DNA from: Crotalaria pallida
Lineage: Eukaryota > Streptophyta > Magnoliopsida > Fabales > Fabaceae
Assembly (NCBI GenBank): GCA_037953625.1
Contig: CM075654.1
Location: forward strand, 55,001,001-55,065,000
Direction: 5' to 3'
Length of the DNA stretch: 64,000 bases
Shown here: positions 32,372 to 44,965 of the stretch, in pieces
How positions within the stretch are numbered: position 1 is the stretch's first letter
Layout of the letters: each line of letters begins with the position of its first letter
The notes under the pieces: model-generated
Databases searched by the model: none
What the model saw: only the letters and a program-made list of their open reading frames with translations
Told to the model about the DNA's origin: nothing
Program-made: the position numbers and the translations under genes

Positions 32372-32961
32372 CACCAAATGGTGCTGCTACTGCGCTAAAA
32401 TAGCGCTCGCGCGCCTGAGCGCGGAAAGCGTGCGCCTGCGCGCGCGCAAGTGGCGCCTTCTGCCCGCGCCTGAGCGCCAGTTAGGTGCGCCTGAGCGCCA
32501 GTTAGGTGCGCCTGAGCGCCCAAGCACCTGAGTTGGTGCATCTGATGTACCCTGGTGCGCCTGGGCGTGCACCGGTGCGCCTGGGCGTGCACTAGTGATT
32601 CCAGACTTCGATTCGCCATAACTTCTTCGTTAACCGTCGGATCGAGCCCAAATTTTTAGACAAGCTTCTTAATCCCCTAAACTTCATATCCAACGGTGGA
32701 ATTTAATATCTTAGCATCCTATAATAAATTCCAAATTTTCTCGTACCGGCTGTTTTCTAATACTTAAAACGCCGATTTAACTCCCGATTTCGCTTAGATA
32801 ATTTTGCCCCTTGCTACCAATGTCTCCTACACAACCCCTAATACTTATAATTACTACTCACCTTGCTCCCAAAATTATTTAAGCAATTAATCTACCCATT
32901 CCTTACACTTTAAACTTATTAATTCACTAATTATGCTTGGAATTAAATTAGGGATATTACA
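32372..32961 (-). repeat. Element A 3' LTR, part 3
   Basis: Last piece of the LTR after element E. It contains a GC-rich array of GCGCCTGAGCGC-type near-palindromes around CTG (about 32395-32595; GGTGCGC, CTG and GGCG blocks) and the conserved ACTTCTTCGTTAACCGTCGGATC and CATATCCAACGGTGG phrases also found in E and, in reverse, in B. Ends GATATTACA at 32961. Frames over the GC-rich array are low-complexity, not genes. Confidence 0.88.
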
Positions 32962-34677
32962 ATTCTCCCCCACTTATTAGAATTTCGTCCCCGAAATTCC
33001 GTTCAATTCCTTCAAATGGAGAACCATCCCAATAGTAAACTTCTGACCACGTATTTTCACTTTCCTTCGGTTTTTACTTTCCGCTCCATATATGGTTAGG
33101 GTCATGCCCATTTCAACGCCTGTCTTCTGGCACTACGTACTATCTCTATCTACATAGGATCGTCAGTTTTCTTATTATTAAAGTTCCATCTCCCATTCCT
33201 TGGATTGAAATCCTCCCCCACTTAGCATCGACATACTTGATTATATCCATGCTAGGGGGTATGCTCATTCGTTGCTCAGAATAGAGTACACCGGTTCCCG
33301 ACCAATATCCAAGGCTGAAAAGAGGACACGTAGGTGACTATCTACCGGTAGGCATTGAATTATGTTGGGTTTCTACGAATTGGAAAATTCTCGCCTATGC
33401 ATCTGAGATGCTTGAAGCTTGAAGAGAGTGAAGATGAAAAGAAGAAACATGAAGCACTCAAGAATGAGTCTCATGGTCTTTGCAAGATGACCCAGGATGG
33501 ACTGGATACATGTCAAGCAAGAAGACAATGGAGATTATCCCCAAAGTGTGCATTTTCAGCAGAGAGTCGTCGAAGGATGCGTTTTCGATGGATCTGCGGT
33601 TAAGTGGTTGGTCTCGGTCAACCGGGGTCCTGTTAAATGCATAGAGTCCCAAAAAGGCTTAGGTTATCACTTGCGATGTTCCGACATAACATCATAATTA
33701 AGATTCCACTTCGCGGCTTCACTTACCTCCCGTTCACCTTTTACTCCTTCAAATGAGTCTAGCAAAGTCAATCTTAGAATCAATCTTCACCACGTTTGCA
33801 TTCTACTTCGATGCTATTTCCTTCTCATTCGTTTAATAATTCCAATTCGGTAAAAGAATTCCTAGAGATCGATTCCACCTGAGGGTCAAGGTCAAGGTCT
33901 ATTTGTTGCTTCTCAATTCGGTGTGATTCTGGGGGATCTTGTTTTATTTCTAGTTTAACCCTCATTCGATTCTCCGCGAAATGTTTGGAATTATCTGTTT
34001 AGTAGTCCTATGGCTTACGGCGTGATTACTAGTTATTGTCGCTCGGGTAAAATCCAAATTGAGTCATCACGTCTCCCCCACTTATTATCAACATACCTGA
34101 GTAAGTCGAAGGCAGGGAGGAAACTGGGTTGATTCCAAGAATTGATTAGCTAGGCTCTTCATACCTACGCATACGGCTAAATTCTCATACGAGTTAGAAG
34201 GGTGATTCGATCATTTAGTTGGGTGTTCTCGGTAGAAATATAAAATAAGAGTGTCCTGAATGGGGCTGGTTTGTGAATCACTGTTCATGAGTCTTAGTAA
34301 AGATCCTATAGGATTAAAGTCTAATCGGGCTTTTGATAGAGATAGAATTCCTAGACGGATTATTCGGATCTCAACTAGATGATTGCAATAATATAACATG
34401 TCAATAAACGCGAAGACCGAGGTGGTCAGTCCCAATCTCACATTTATTAACTGTACATCACTGCGTTATTGAATGATAGCATTATCTTTTAACAGATGCA
34501 AGAGAAAGGATGACCAATCCTGACCTTACACTCTATTAGAGGACGACACTATCATAATTGAGCTTGCTGGAATTTCTAACTAAGGTTTTAACACTTATCA
34601 ACTCCTTCTAGATTACACTACTCACACTTACTCTAGGCAAAGACGCTAAAGTAATCAGTTGATGCAGCATTAACATG
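32962..34677 (-). other. Element A 3' internal region
   Basis: Polypurine tract ATTCTCCCCCACTTA (plus-strand reading) adjoins the LTR, with further copies at about 33213 and 34070. The region is homologous in reverse complement to 18240-19826 of element B. An antisense frame (33355-33603) shares its charged segment with B. There is no pol sequence between this and gag, so pol was lost before or independently of H's insertion. Confidence 0.75.
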
Positions 34678-34682
34678 AAAAG

Positions 34683-36365
34683 TGTGAGAACCTACAATCG
34701 GTGGGTAAGACAACTAGGATACACTAGGAGAACACCTAGAAGGGGGGTTGAATAGGTGTTAAAGAAACCTTGAAAGATTTTCGCAAGAAACAAATCAAAA
34801 CGATTAAAAGAAATGATTTTCACAAAAATTCTTTAGCCTTAATCGATTAATGACATGAACTAATCGATTAATGCCTCTGTTAATGAATTAATCACTTTTC
34901 AATCAAATACGAAAATCAATCAATTAACATGTATAACCAGAGATTCAGCGGAAACAATTAACACCTATATTCTTATTGATTACCTAGATTATGAAAATGA
35001 TTTTCCCCAAATCAATTTTGCACAATTAAAATTCAATTCAATCAATTATGAAAAATCACTTTTTCTAGATTTTCAACCAAGAACACAATGAATAACAAGA
35101 ATTGTAAAGAGTAGAGAGTTTAGAGATACGACACAGTGATTTATCCTGGTTCACTTTCATCCACTTGAAAGCTACTCCAGTCCCCTCTTCAACCAAGAGA
35201 GATTCTTCACTATGAGGAATTAGAGTTTCTCAAATTACAAGTAAATGCCTCACAAGACTTCCTTCTTGCTAGCGTACAAGAGATACCACACCCTTGCCTT
35301 GTAACCCTATTGATATCTAATCTAACCTCTTCTCTTGCTTGCCGATTCCCACAACAAGACTTCCAATGCTTTGAGATTCTTCAAAGACTTCCAATTGCTT
35401 GCTTCACAACAAGGCTTCCAAGTGCTTGATGAAATGCCACACCAAGGCTTCCAATATAACTTTGCTTGATTCACAACCAAGACTTCCAATTGTTGTAGAT
35501 AGCTTGCCTCTTGCAAAGATTACAACTCAAATAAAAACAAAATAACAATCCTATGAATCTCTTTCAAAAGCTATGAAAAGATCAACATGAGAGATTCAAG
35601 GTTCTTGATCAAAGAATGTAAAAGTTAAAGCTTTGATCTTGAGAAAGTGAGAGAGAATAGAGTGGCTTTGATTCTTTGTAAAATTGATATAAAAATGATA
35701 GGTAATTGTAATAATGATTCACAAAGGTTAGGAAAAGGTTTATATAGAATACCCAAAAGTTAGGAATGGTTAGAAATGCTTTTGAGAAGTGAAAAACTCA
35801 TTTAAAAACAGTAACAGCTCGTGTTACTCGAGTAGCCAAGTCATTACTCGAGTAACAAGTGTAATCAGTGTTCACTACTCGAGTAATCTGAGTTACTACT
35901 CGAGTATTTACGCAAGGCTTCAAAATTCTACTCGAGTAATCAGCCCCTTAATCGATTATTTGCGCAAGACTGCAAAATTCTACTCGAGTAAACAAGTGGC
36001 TAATCGAGTAGTCAGTTCAAAAAACACTTAAAAACTTGTTTTCTCAAAATCTAAACCTTTTCTTTCAAACCTTTAAGCCACCTATTGATTTTAAGCAAAG
36101 TGAATACTCAAAATATGATATAATCATGCAATCAAAAGAGATTCACTACCCTCTAATAAACTCTACCCAAACTCATAAACTAAAAGACTTGTGAGGTTAA
36201 AGATAAAACAATAAAACATAAACTACCAAACTAAGTCTTCATGAGTTGGCTCTCTCTTTATCACTTGATGTTTGTTGTTGCTTGTTGAGCTTGAACTTGA
36301 TGAACACATTTAAGCTTGTTCAAAACCTTTTGGCATTTATCAAAACATTCTTCATGGATCTTACA
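34683..36365 (-). repeat. Element H 3' LTR
   Basis: Copy of 38937-40609. Carries the U5 G-run (34742-34747; ATTCAACCCCCCTTCTAG in sense), a TTAATCGATTAA site near 34840 and a cluster of TACTCGAGTA palindromes (about 35824-36004). Short frames inside are non-coding. Confidence 0.92.
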
Positions 36366-37065
36366 ATCTCCCCCTTTTTGAAAATGACAAACATGTTTTG
36401 AAATTATGAAGTTCATTGAAGTTGTTGATGCTTGAACCATTTGATCACTTGGTGAGACTCTTGCTCCCCCTCAATAAATGCTTTTGACATTTGAAATCCA
36501 ATTGAGTTAAGCTTGATTCTCCCCTATCTCCAACAACTTTGCTCAACCTACATAAAAACAACAAAAACAACCTTTCTCCAAACATACCATTTCATTTCAC
36601 CAAAAATGGTCAAAACATAATATTTCTCCCCGTTTTCAAAACATCATATTTCTCCCCCTTTGGCATTATCAAAAAAAAATATATACCAATTGAAATATAA
36701 GATCTAAGCCAAAAATAGAGAAATTAATAAGATATAACAACCAAAGCATGATAATCATCTAATAATCACTCAATGATACCAATTGAAACAATTGTATACC
36801 AATTGTAATACTAATTGTAAAACAATTGTAAGAATTTGATACCAATAGTATTAACTTAATAGTATAAACAATATCACATTATAAGAAATAATACCAATTG
36901 AGAGAACTATGAGCAATATCCAACAATATCAAATTGAAAATACCAATTGTATAATATCGAATGTTACCAATTTGTAGGATTTTCTCCTTAATAGCAATTG
37001 AAGAAGCAAATGAATGAATAACACATGAAAGTCCTTTTGCTCTTCAATCATACCTACAAAAACAA
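36366..37065 (-). other. Element H 3' untranslated region
   Basis: Polypurine tract ATCTCCCCCTTTTTG (plus-strand reading) next to the LTR, with extra CTCCCCC copies at about 36462 and 36651. Then AT-rich sequence with many (AC)CAATTG words between 36775 and 36975. No gene. Confidence 0.7.
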
Positions 37066-38856
37066 TCATGCTTTGCTTTTTGGTATCCAAATGGTTTTGG
37101 ATCCATTTTTGTTAGTGTAGGGACTCTCACCCTTTTTCACCCAAACAAAATCTCCTTTAGGTATACCATGCACTTTAATATAACACACATTTGAAGTATG
37201 TCCATGAGTACCACAATAGAAACATGTTGGTGCATTTGAAAAATCAACTTTAGAAAAATCAACAACATTTCTATTAGATTTACTCTTAGCATTAGTATAA
37301 CCCAAACCAAACTTGTTTGAATTTTCTCTTTGAAAATTTAACAAAGTGCGCAATCTAATATCACCATTTGTGAAACTTGCAAGCTTATTTTTCAAAATAG
37401 CATTTTCATCTTTGAGCAACTTGCAATTCTCACAATCAACCACAATATTCACTCTACTAGCACAATCACAAGAAGAACTAGCATATATAAGATCAAGAGT
37501 TTCATTTTCAAGATTAAGCTCATCAACTTGTTTTTGAAGTTCTAAAATCTCTTTTTGATGTTTCAAAATGAGCTTTTTTCTTTCAATGTTTTTCAAAGCT
37601 AGTTTTTCAAGTTGTTCATGCATTTCTTCATAAGCATTATATAACAATTCATATTTAGAAGAAATTTCGGATTTAGTATGACTTACATTGCTATCCTCGC
37701 TTTGTTCATTTGATTCATCATTTGAACTTTCCTCTTCATCTACTAGAGCTATCAAGTTGAGACAAGCGGCATCTTCATCATCCGAAGAACTATTTGATGT
37801 ACTTTTCTTGTCTTTTTCATCACCACTATTCCAAACTATGTATGCCCTTTTAGTTTTCTTTTCTTTCTCCTTCTTATTAAGATACTTAGAGCATGAGTAC
37901 TTGAGATGACCGGGCTTTCCACATTCATGGCAAACTATACCTTCTTTTGAAGTCTTTGTCTTGTAGTGTGGGGAATTCTTCTCTTTACTTTTGTCTTTGT
38001 TCAACCTTCATTTTCTCCTTAGAATCTTATTAAACTTTCTTAGTAGAAGTTTCATCTCCTCTTCATCAATGTCCGAATCGGTATCTTCATTATCATCATC
38101 ATCATCATCATCGGAACTCTCTTCCTTTTTATATGACCTTTGAGCTTTAAGAGCGATTCCTTTTCTTTCTTTGTTCTTGTCCGATTCTTCATGCATATGC
38201 AAACGTTCAAGCTCCATTTCATGTTCTTGAAGCTTTCCGAAAAGTGTTGCTAAGTCCATGGTGTCCAAGTCCTTTGATTCAACAATTGCGGTAACCTTGG
38301 GTTGCCATTCCCTACTTAGACATCTTAAAACTTTGTTAACAAGTTCACAATTCAAGAAAGTTTTACCAAGAGCAATGAGATGATTAACAATATGAGTAAA
38401 ACGTTTTTGCATAAAACATATAGATTCATTAGGCAACATACGAAACAATTCATATTCATGCATCAAAGAATTTAATCTAGCACGCCTAACTTCACTAGTG
38501 CCTTCATGTGTGACTTGCAAGGTGTCCCACTTTTCTTTGGCATCACGACATTGGGAGACTCTAAAGAACTCATCATAAGATAGAGCGGAGGTGATGATAT
38601 TCTTTGCTTTTAAATCATATTGAACTTTCCTTTTATCATCATCGGTCCACTTATCTTTGGGAGTAAGGGTAAGCACACCTTCTACATCTTTTGAGGGAAT
38701 ATAAGGACCATTTTCAATGGCTTCCCAAATGTTCACATCTATAGCTTCTATAAAGATTCTCATCCTAATTTTCCAATAACCATAACCCTCTCCACCAAAC
38801 ATAGGAGGGCGATTTATTGAAGCACCTTCACCACCAAAAGGATTCGTAGAACCCAT
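37066..38856 (-). pseudogene. Gag of element H, interrupted by one stop codon
   Basis: Reading starts at ATG 38856, close to the primer-binding site. The first 282 codons carry the capsid-like copia Gag domain (YWKIRMRIFIEAIDVNIWEA, WDTLQVTHEGTSEVRRARLN, FGKLQEHEMELERLHM) and end at a TGA (38008-38010). The same frame continues directly for 313 codons with zinc knuckle CHECGKPGHLKYSC, an acidic stretch, a coiled-coil-like segment, a second knuckle CFYCGTHGHTSNVCY and the lineage-typical end IWIPKSKA. The matching segment of G has no stop at this place, so the TGA is a nonsense change. Gag packages element RNA into virus-like particles; this copy would give a truncated product unless the stop is read through. 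Confidence 0.88.
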
Positions 38857-38922
38857 TGTAGTTTCCTTAAGGATCTTTGCGAAAAAGCTCTATGCTCGTG
38901 TCTTTCAACCGAGCTCTGATAC

Positions 38923-38934
38923 CAATTGTGAGAA
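38923..38934 (-). other. Primer-binding site of element H
   Basis: GCTCTGATACCA (TGGTATCAGAGC in sense), initiator tRNA-Met type, next to the 5' LTR at 38937. Confidence 0.88.
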
Positions 38935-38936
38935 CC

Positions 38937-40609
38937 TACAATCGGTGGGTAAGACAACTAGGATACACTAGGAGAACACCTAGAAGGGGGGTTGAATAGG
39001 TGTTAAAGAAACCTTGAAAGATTTTCGCAAGAAACAAATCAAAACGATTAAAAGAAATGATTTTCACAAAAATTCTTTAGCCTTAATCGATTAATGACAT
39101 GAACTAATCGATTAATGCCTTTGTTAATGAATTAATCACTTTTCAATCAAATACGAAAATCAATCAATTAACATGTATAACCAGAGATTCAGCGAAAACA
39201 ATTAACACCTATATTCTTATTGATTACCTAGATTATGAAAATGATTTTCCCCAAATCAATTTTGCACAATTAAAATTCAATTCAATCAATTATGAAAAAT
39301 CACTTTTTCTAGATTTTCAACCAAGAACACAATGAATAACAAGAATTGTAAAGAGTAGAGAGTTTAGAGATACGACACAGTGATTTATCCTGGTTCACTT
39401 TCATCCACTTGAAAGCTACTCCAGTCCCCTCTTCAACCAAGAGAGATTCTTCACTATGAGGAATTAGAGTTTCTCAAATTACAAGTAAATGCCTCACAAG
39501 ACTTCCTTCTTGCTAGCCTACAAGAGATACCACACCCTTGCCTTGTAACCCTATTGATATCTAATCTAACCTCTTCTCTTGCTTGCCGATTCCCACAACA
39601 AGACTTCCAATGCTTTGAGATTCTTCAAAGACTTCCAATTGCTTGCTTCACAACAAGGCTTCCAAGTTCTTGATGAAATACCACACCAAGGCTTCCAATA
39701 TAACTTTGCTTGATTCACAACCAAGACTTCCAATTGTTGTAGATAGCTTGCCTCTTGCAAAGATTACAACTCAAATAAAAACAAAATAACAATCCTATGA
39801 ATCTCTTTCAAAAGCTATGAAAAGATCAACATGAGAGATTCAAGGTTCTTGATCAAAGAATGTAAAAGTTAAAGCTTTGATCTTGAGAAAGTGAGAGAGA
39901 ATAGAGTGGCTTTGATTCTTTGTAAAATTGATATAAAAATGATAGGTAATTGTAATAATGATTCACAAAGGTTAGGAAAAGGTTTATATAGAATACCCAA
40001 AAGTTAGGAATGGTTAGAAATGCTTTTGAGAAGTGAAAAACTCATTTAAAAACAGTAACAGCTCGTGTTACTCGAGTAGCCAAGTCATTACTCGAGTAAC
40101 AAGTGTAATCAGTGTTCACTACTCGAGTAATCTGAGTTACTACTCGAGTATTTACGCAAGGCTTCAAAATTCTACTCGAGTAATCAGCCCCTTAATCGAG
40201 TATTTGCGCAAGACTGCAAAATTCTACTCGAGTAAACAAGTGGCTAATCGAGTAGTCAGTTCAAAAAACACTTAAAAACTTGTTTTCTCAAAATCTAAAC
40301 CTTTTCTTTCAAACCTTTAAGCCACCTATTGATTTTAAGCAAAGTGAATACTCAAAATATGATATAATCATGCAATCAAAAGAGATTCACTACCCTCTAA
40401 TAAACTCTACCCAAACTCATAAACTAAAAGACTTGTGAGGCTAAAGATAAAACAATAAAACATAAACTACCAAACTAAGTCTTCATGAGTTGGCTCTCTC
40501 TTTATCACTTGATGTTTGTCGTTGCTTGTTGAGCTTGAACTTGATGAACACATTTAAGCTTGTTCAAAACCTTTTGGCATTTATCAAAACATTCTTCATG
40601 GATCTTACA
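38937..40609 (-). repeat. Element H 5' LTR
   Basis: Near-identical to 34683-36365. TACTCGAGTA cluster at about 40066-40252. At one site this copy has TTAATCGAGTATTT where the other has TTAATCGATTATTT, so the ATCGAT and CTCGAG words interconvert by single changes. Confidence 0.92.
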
Positions 40610-40640
40610 AAAAGTACCTTGGATAAGTTTATTCCTCGTT

Positions 40641-41621
40641 CTACGTGCCCATGGGACAGTTTGCAGCACGGTGTCCGGGTTGCCCGCATTGGAAGCAGAG
40701 ACCTTCCTTTCTACGCTGCTCAAGCATCCAACACATACGAGTATGGGATCCTCCGCAAAGTGGACATGGTGGCCTGATCCTTGGAGCGGTCGCACTCTGA
40801 CCCACATTCTCTAGCATTGCTGCTCTCGTGCGGTTAACAGCATACGGTCCTGATCCTTGAGCCAGTCCCTTACCCTTGTTGAGACCTACTTCATTCGATA
40901 TATTCTTGCTCCTTTCCTCTGCTTCCTGCTGATTCAAACTCTTCTCATAAGCGCTAGTCATATTCACCAGCTGAGAGAGGTTAGCTATACCCTGGTGCAC
41001 AAAGATAGTCCGAATCCTGGCATTGAGACCTGCTTCAAATTTAATACACTTGGTGCGTTCGTCTGCATCCCGATAACTGCCAGAATAGCGAATCAGATCT
41101 TCAAATCGTGCCGCATACTCACCGACATTCATACTTCCTTGCTCCAGATGCAGAAAAGCGATCTCCTTTTCCCTACGAACATTCTCAGGAAAATACTTTC
41201 CCAGGAAGTGAGCCTTAAACAGATCAAAAGTGATATCCTGATTAGCTGCCTCCAATTCTCTTCGCACTCGTTCCCACCAATACTCTGCTTCATCAGTCAG
41301 CATATACTGCGCTAGCAACATAGTTTGTTCCGCAGGTGGCGCCATGGTGTGAAGGATCTTCTCAATTTCCTTGAGCCATCGCTGAGCTCCATCCGGATTA
41401 TAACCTCCTTCGAACCTAGGTAGTTCGCATTTCCTAAATCGAGCCATCCCGTCAATTTCGACAGGAACGGGTGGTGGATTCAATGTTGCTGCTGCTGCAG
41501 CTGCGGCTGCTGCGATGTTTTCAGCTTGATCCTGTTGCATTCGGGCCTGATTCTAATTCATTTGAATCAAGTTCTCCAATATAGCAGCCATCCTCTCATT
41601 TTCGGCACGTCGCCCAGCCAT
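40641..41621 (-). pseudogene. Gag of element A (Ty3/gypsy), with an early stop codon
   Basis: ATG at 41621 (MAGRRAENERMAAILENL) runs 22 codons to a TAG (41553-41555), then the frame is open for 300 codons from about codon 24. The next ATG is codon 28 (41540), so re-initiation could still give a nearly complete protein. Domains include the retrotransposon Gag (FRKCELPRFEGGYNPDGAQR, AEYWWERVRRELE, FKAHFLGKYFP, LHLEQGSMNVGEYAARFEDL) and a CCHC zinc knuckle CFQCGQPGHRAANC, then TAG right after it. The length is normal for gypsy gag but no protease or pol follows, so it is a gag-only element. The early TAG could come from a single base change. Confidence 0.88.
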
Positions 41622-41784
41622 ACTGTTAGGTCATGAAGGGAACAGCCAGTTAAAGACTGAATACTTAATCAATAACCTAAATATCCCATTCCTTGACTTA
41701 GACTCTTACTAAACGAATCAGTTACTCGCTTGGTGAGTAACCATCGGAGATGTGAGTCCACACTCCAAAGGCCGAGGAAAAACT

Positions 41785-41796
41785 GCTCTGATACCA
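41785..41796 (-). other. Primer-binding site of element A
   Basis: GCTCTGATACCA (TGGTATCAGAGC in sense) 3 bp from the 5' LTR. The flanking GGCCGAGGAAAAACT is identical to B and E. Confidence 0.9.
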
Positions 41797-41799
41797 AAA

Positions 41800-43325
41800 T
41801 GTAACACTCTCACTTTTATTAGTTTTATTTAAGTTTTATTGAAAAGTGGACTTGAAAATTTCGACGAAAATCCGGCAGAGTTTCTTCTGTTTTTCGGACT
41901 TTCCCAAAATTCCTTCTTAAAACCTGTCAGTCCAGAATTGTTTAAAAACATAAACAACAACAGTTTAATAGTTATAACAGATCCTAATGCCCAAATAATA
42001 CAAGTTGCGGGGCAAGCTACTAATTCATATTATAAATTACATTAAATAGTTATCCACTCATAATATCTAATAAACATTCCACGTAATGGAATGAAAATCC
42101 TGCTCGGCCGGCACTGGTGTATGCTCCACTTGTGTACCTGAAAAATATTAACCACACAGGGGAAGCATCACACAGAACTTAAAAAGAGATTTCTAAGCAG
42201 ATATATACGACACACCAAGACCATTCAAGCCTATGCCATACTACTTAATTCATACTCTTCTTTTCCTTTTTACTTCCTAACTGTTTCCCAATTCTTTTTC
42301 TTTTTAATTGTTTTCTTTTAAATAATCTCTAGCCCATAATTATTCTTGTTGCTCATTACTTTCGCTCTATCCTTTTTACTCCTTTTCCTAATCACCCTAA
42401 TTTCTCTATTCACTCTCTTTCCAAATAACCTATTTTTTTCTCTTCCTTTCCCATCCCCTTATTTTCATCCTTTATCCGTTTTCCATTATTCGTTTATGCT
42501 TAGCATTTCCACAATTATTCCCATTAGTTATTTCCTCTAACTTCTACATCATTTCCATTGTTCACTTTCTTATTTCATTTTTTTCCAATATCCGTTCTAT
42601 TATTCATCTTTCCTTTTTATTCCATTTTCATTACCTTTCCATTTTTATTTCTTTTTTATTCCATTTTTATTTCCTTTTTACTTACGGTGTATGTATGTCT
42701 CCACCAAATCGAAGGCCTACATACATACACCATTTACGATGTATGTCTCCACCAAATCGAAGGCCTACATACATCGCTTTTCCATTACCATTTACATTAT
42801 TTTATCCATTTTTAATTCCCTTTTTCCTTTATTCATTTCCTTTTACTTCCGGTGTATGTATGTCTCCACCAAATCGAAGGTCTACATACATACACCAATT
42901 ACGATGTATGTCTCCACCAAATCGAAGGCCTACATACATCGCTTTTCCATTACCGTTTTACCTCTTTATTATTTGGCCACAGGGTCAATACAACCACTTG
43001 CGCCGTGCCACAGGGTCAATACAACCACCTGTTACATGTACCATTTTATTTAGGCCACAGGGTCAATACAACCACCTGCGCCGCTCCACAGGGTCAATAC
43101 AACCGCCTGTGACACTTACCATTTATTAGGCCACAGGGTCAATACAACCCCTGCGCCGTGCCACAGGGTCAATACAACCACCTGGACATTTACCATTTTT
43201 ATTTCCTTTTCCTTTTTATTTACGGTGTATGTATGTCTCCACCAAATCAAAGGCCTACATACATACACCATCGACGATGTATGTCTCCACCAAATCGAAG
43301 GCCTACATACATCACCCCAGTTTCG
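41800..43325 (-). repeat. Element A 5' LTR, part 1
   Basis: Matches 2249-3760. Holds the stem-loop array (42686-43314), in which one arm has mutated (ACATACATCA) and one loop reads AAATCAAAGG. Interrupted by element G exactly beside a hairpin; TSD TTTCG at 43321-43325. Confidence 0.92.
42686..43314 (-). repeat. Stem-loop array, element A 5' LTR
   Basis: Six of the 20-nt-loop hairpins plus six or so CAGGGTCAATACAACCACCTG units (42976-43185). The last two hairpins of the array lie beyond element G at 54136-54223. Confidence 0.88.
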
Positions 43326-44896
43326 TGTAAAATCAAGTCTCCGATTAAGGCGGATTAATTTTGATGATGACAATGTAATTAAATTATGGACTTAAAGTGA
43401 AGAATGCAAGCCCAACATTAAAGAAGATCAAGTGCTTAGTTATTTATTCATTCTCATTTAATTTTGATGTATTTTATTTTATTTATGAGAGTGGGTAGTT
43501 TAGGTTTTTATTCTCACATAAGGTCAAACAATAACTATGCATGAAAGGTTGAGATTAAAACCAATTAAACTTGAGAAGAGAATTGAAAACAATGTTAGAA
43601 AAACTTAATTTTTCCAACATTGAGCAATTCACTCGAGTGATTCTCAATTCACTCGAGTGATTTATGAATTTTCAGTAATATAGCCGTTGGATAAAGTAAA
43701 AAGGCAACACTATCAGAGTTGACCAAAAACACTCGAGTGTTTTCAAAAAGACTCGAGTGATTTAGGTCTGTCAGCAAATTTTTTAAACGTTAGAAGAGGA
43801 CAAAAAGGGAGAATGACTTGGTTTTTCCTTCCCTTTTGTCCCCTTACTTATATTCTGAAGAGTTGACCTCATTTGGAACAACAAGCTTACAATCCTTCAT
43901 TGATTTCATTCTCTCTTAAGTGTTAAAAATCATTTCTCTCTCTAAACTCAACCAAGCATTCATCTTTATTATTTGTCTTAGTGAGTTAAGAGAGTGTGCT
44001 TCATTTGTAAGAGAATTATTTGTTGTAAAATTCTCAAACACTCAAACACATTAGCTTGTTTAGAAAATCTTGGTGAGGTATCCAAGTACTTGGTGAGGTA
44101 TCCAAGTTTCTCAAGCCTTGACAGGTTCTCAAGCACAAAGACTAAGAGGATTCTTAGCTTGGTGGGCTCTTGGAGGTTCCAAGGAGCTTAAGAAGAAGGG
44201 ACTCTTCATCACCAAATCAAGTTGGGGTAGAAATTTCAAGAGTTTGGTACACTCTTGAAAAGGGTTAGGATTGAGTGAGGAATCTCAATTTATCCTTGTA
44301 ATTTCTAACAATTTGATCACTAGTAGAAACTCCTAAGTTGATTAGGGGGACTGGATTAGCACTCTAGATTGAGTGTGAACCAGGATAAAATTGGTGTTGT
44401 CTCTCTCTTTTATAGCTTTCTTAGTTTTCAAGTAAAACCAAACCCTAAGTTCTCTAGAAAGGGGCTTTTATAATTCTAGTAGCAATTGGTTGCAATTAAC
44501 TTGTTTTCAACTTGTTTTAACTTAGTTTAATTGCCCTCTACTTTGATTTATATCTGCCCTGGATTAGTCTTTAAGAAATTGAATCATTTTGCTAAATTTC
44601 TCTGAAACTGCTCCTTTCTGTTCTGCATAAAACACTCGAGTGTTTTTCTATTCACTCGAGTATTTCGTAGCATTTCACTCGAGTGTTCTTCATTTTCACG
44701 CGAGTGTTTTTCAGGTTTTCTGAAAAACACGCGAGTGTTTTTAAATTCACTCGAGTAAATTGCCCAGTTTCAGAAAAAACAAGCTTTTGATCAATTATCT
44801 TTTAATTGCATCGAAAATTAGTCACTGTTGCTTCCGTATTACTATTCACCCCCCCCCCCTCTAGTAATTGCTAAGCCCGCTTGTTGGTTTCCAACA
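43326..44896 (+). repeat. Element G 5' LTR
   Basis: TGTAAAATC to TTTCCAACA. Contains CACTCGAGTG palindromes in two clusters (43626-43765 and 44634-44760, including CACGCGAGTG variants) and a C-run followed by TCTAG (44849-44864) about 40 bp from the end, as in I and H. The duplicated GGTGAGGTATCCAAGT (44071-44108) is a local tandem repeat. Confidence 0.93.
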
Positions 44897-44898
44897 AG

Positions 44899-44910
44899 TG
44901 GTATCAGAGC
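44899..44910 (+). other. Primer-binding site of element G
   Basis: TGGTATCAGAGC, initiator tRNA-Met complement, two bases after the LTR. Confidence 0.92.
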
Positions 44911-44965
44911 TCGGTCGAAAGATCGAGCGTAAAAGCTTTTTCGAAAAAGATCCTTTTGGAAACAA

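Larger units (their letters stand above)
34683..40609 (-). mobile_element. Element H: gag-only copia (SIRE-like) retrotransposon
   Basis: TSD AAAAG (34678-34682 and 40610-40614). Minus orientation. The 3' LTR is 34683-36365 (1683 bp), the 5' LTR is 38937-40609 (1673 bp) and the internal part is 2.57 kb. The internal region has a primer-binding site and a gag gene broken by one stop, then non-coding DNA to the polypurine tract; the entire pol is missing. LTR ends TGTGAGAACC and CTTACA. Gag is clearly related to that of G, so G-type enzymes could mobilise it. Confidence 0.93.

Noticed and set aside
32387..32619. Ala/Arg-rich frames over GC-rich DNA
   Set aside because: By-product of the GCGCCTGAGCGC array in the LTR of A; not conserved as protein.
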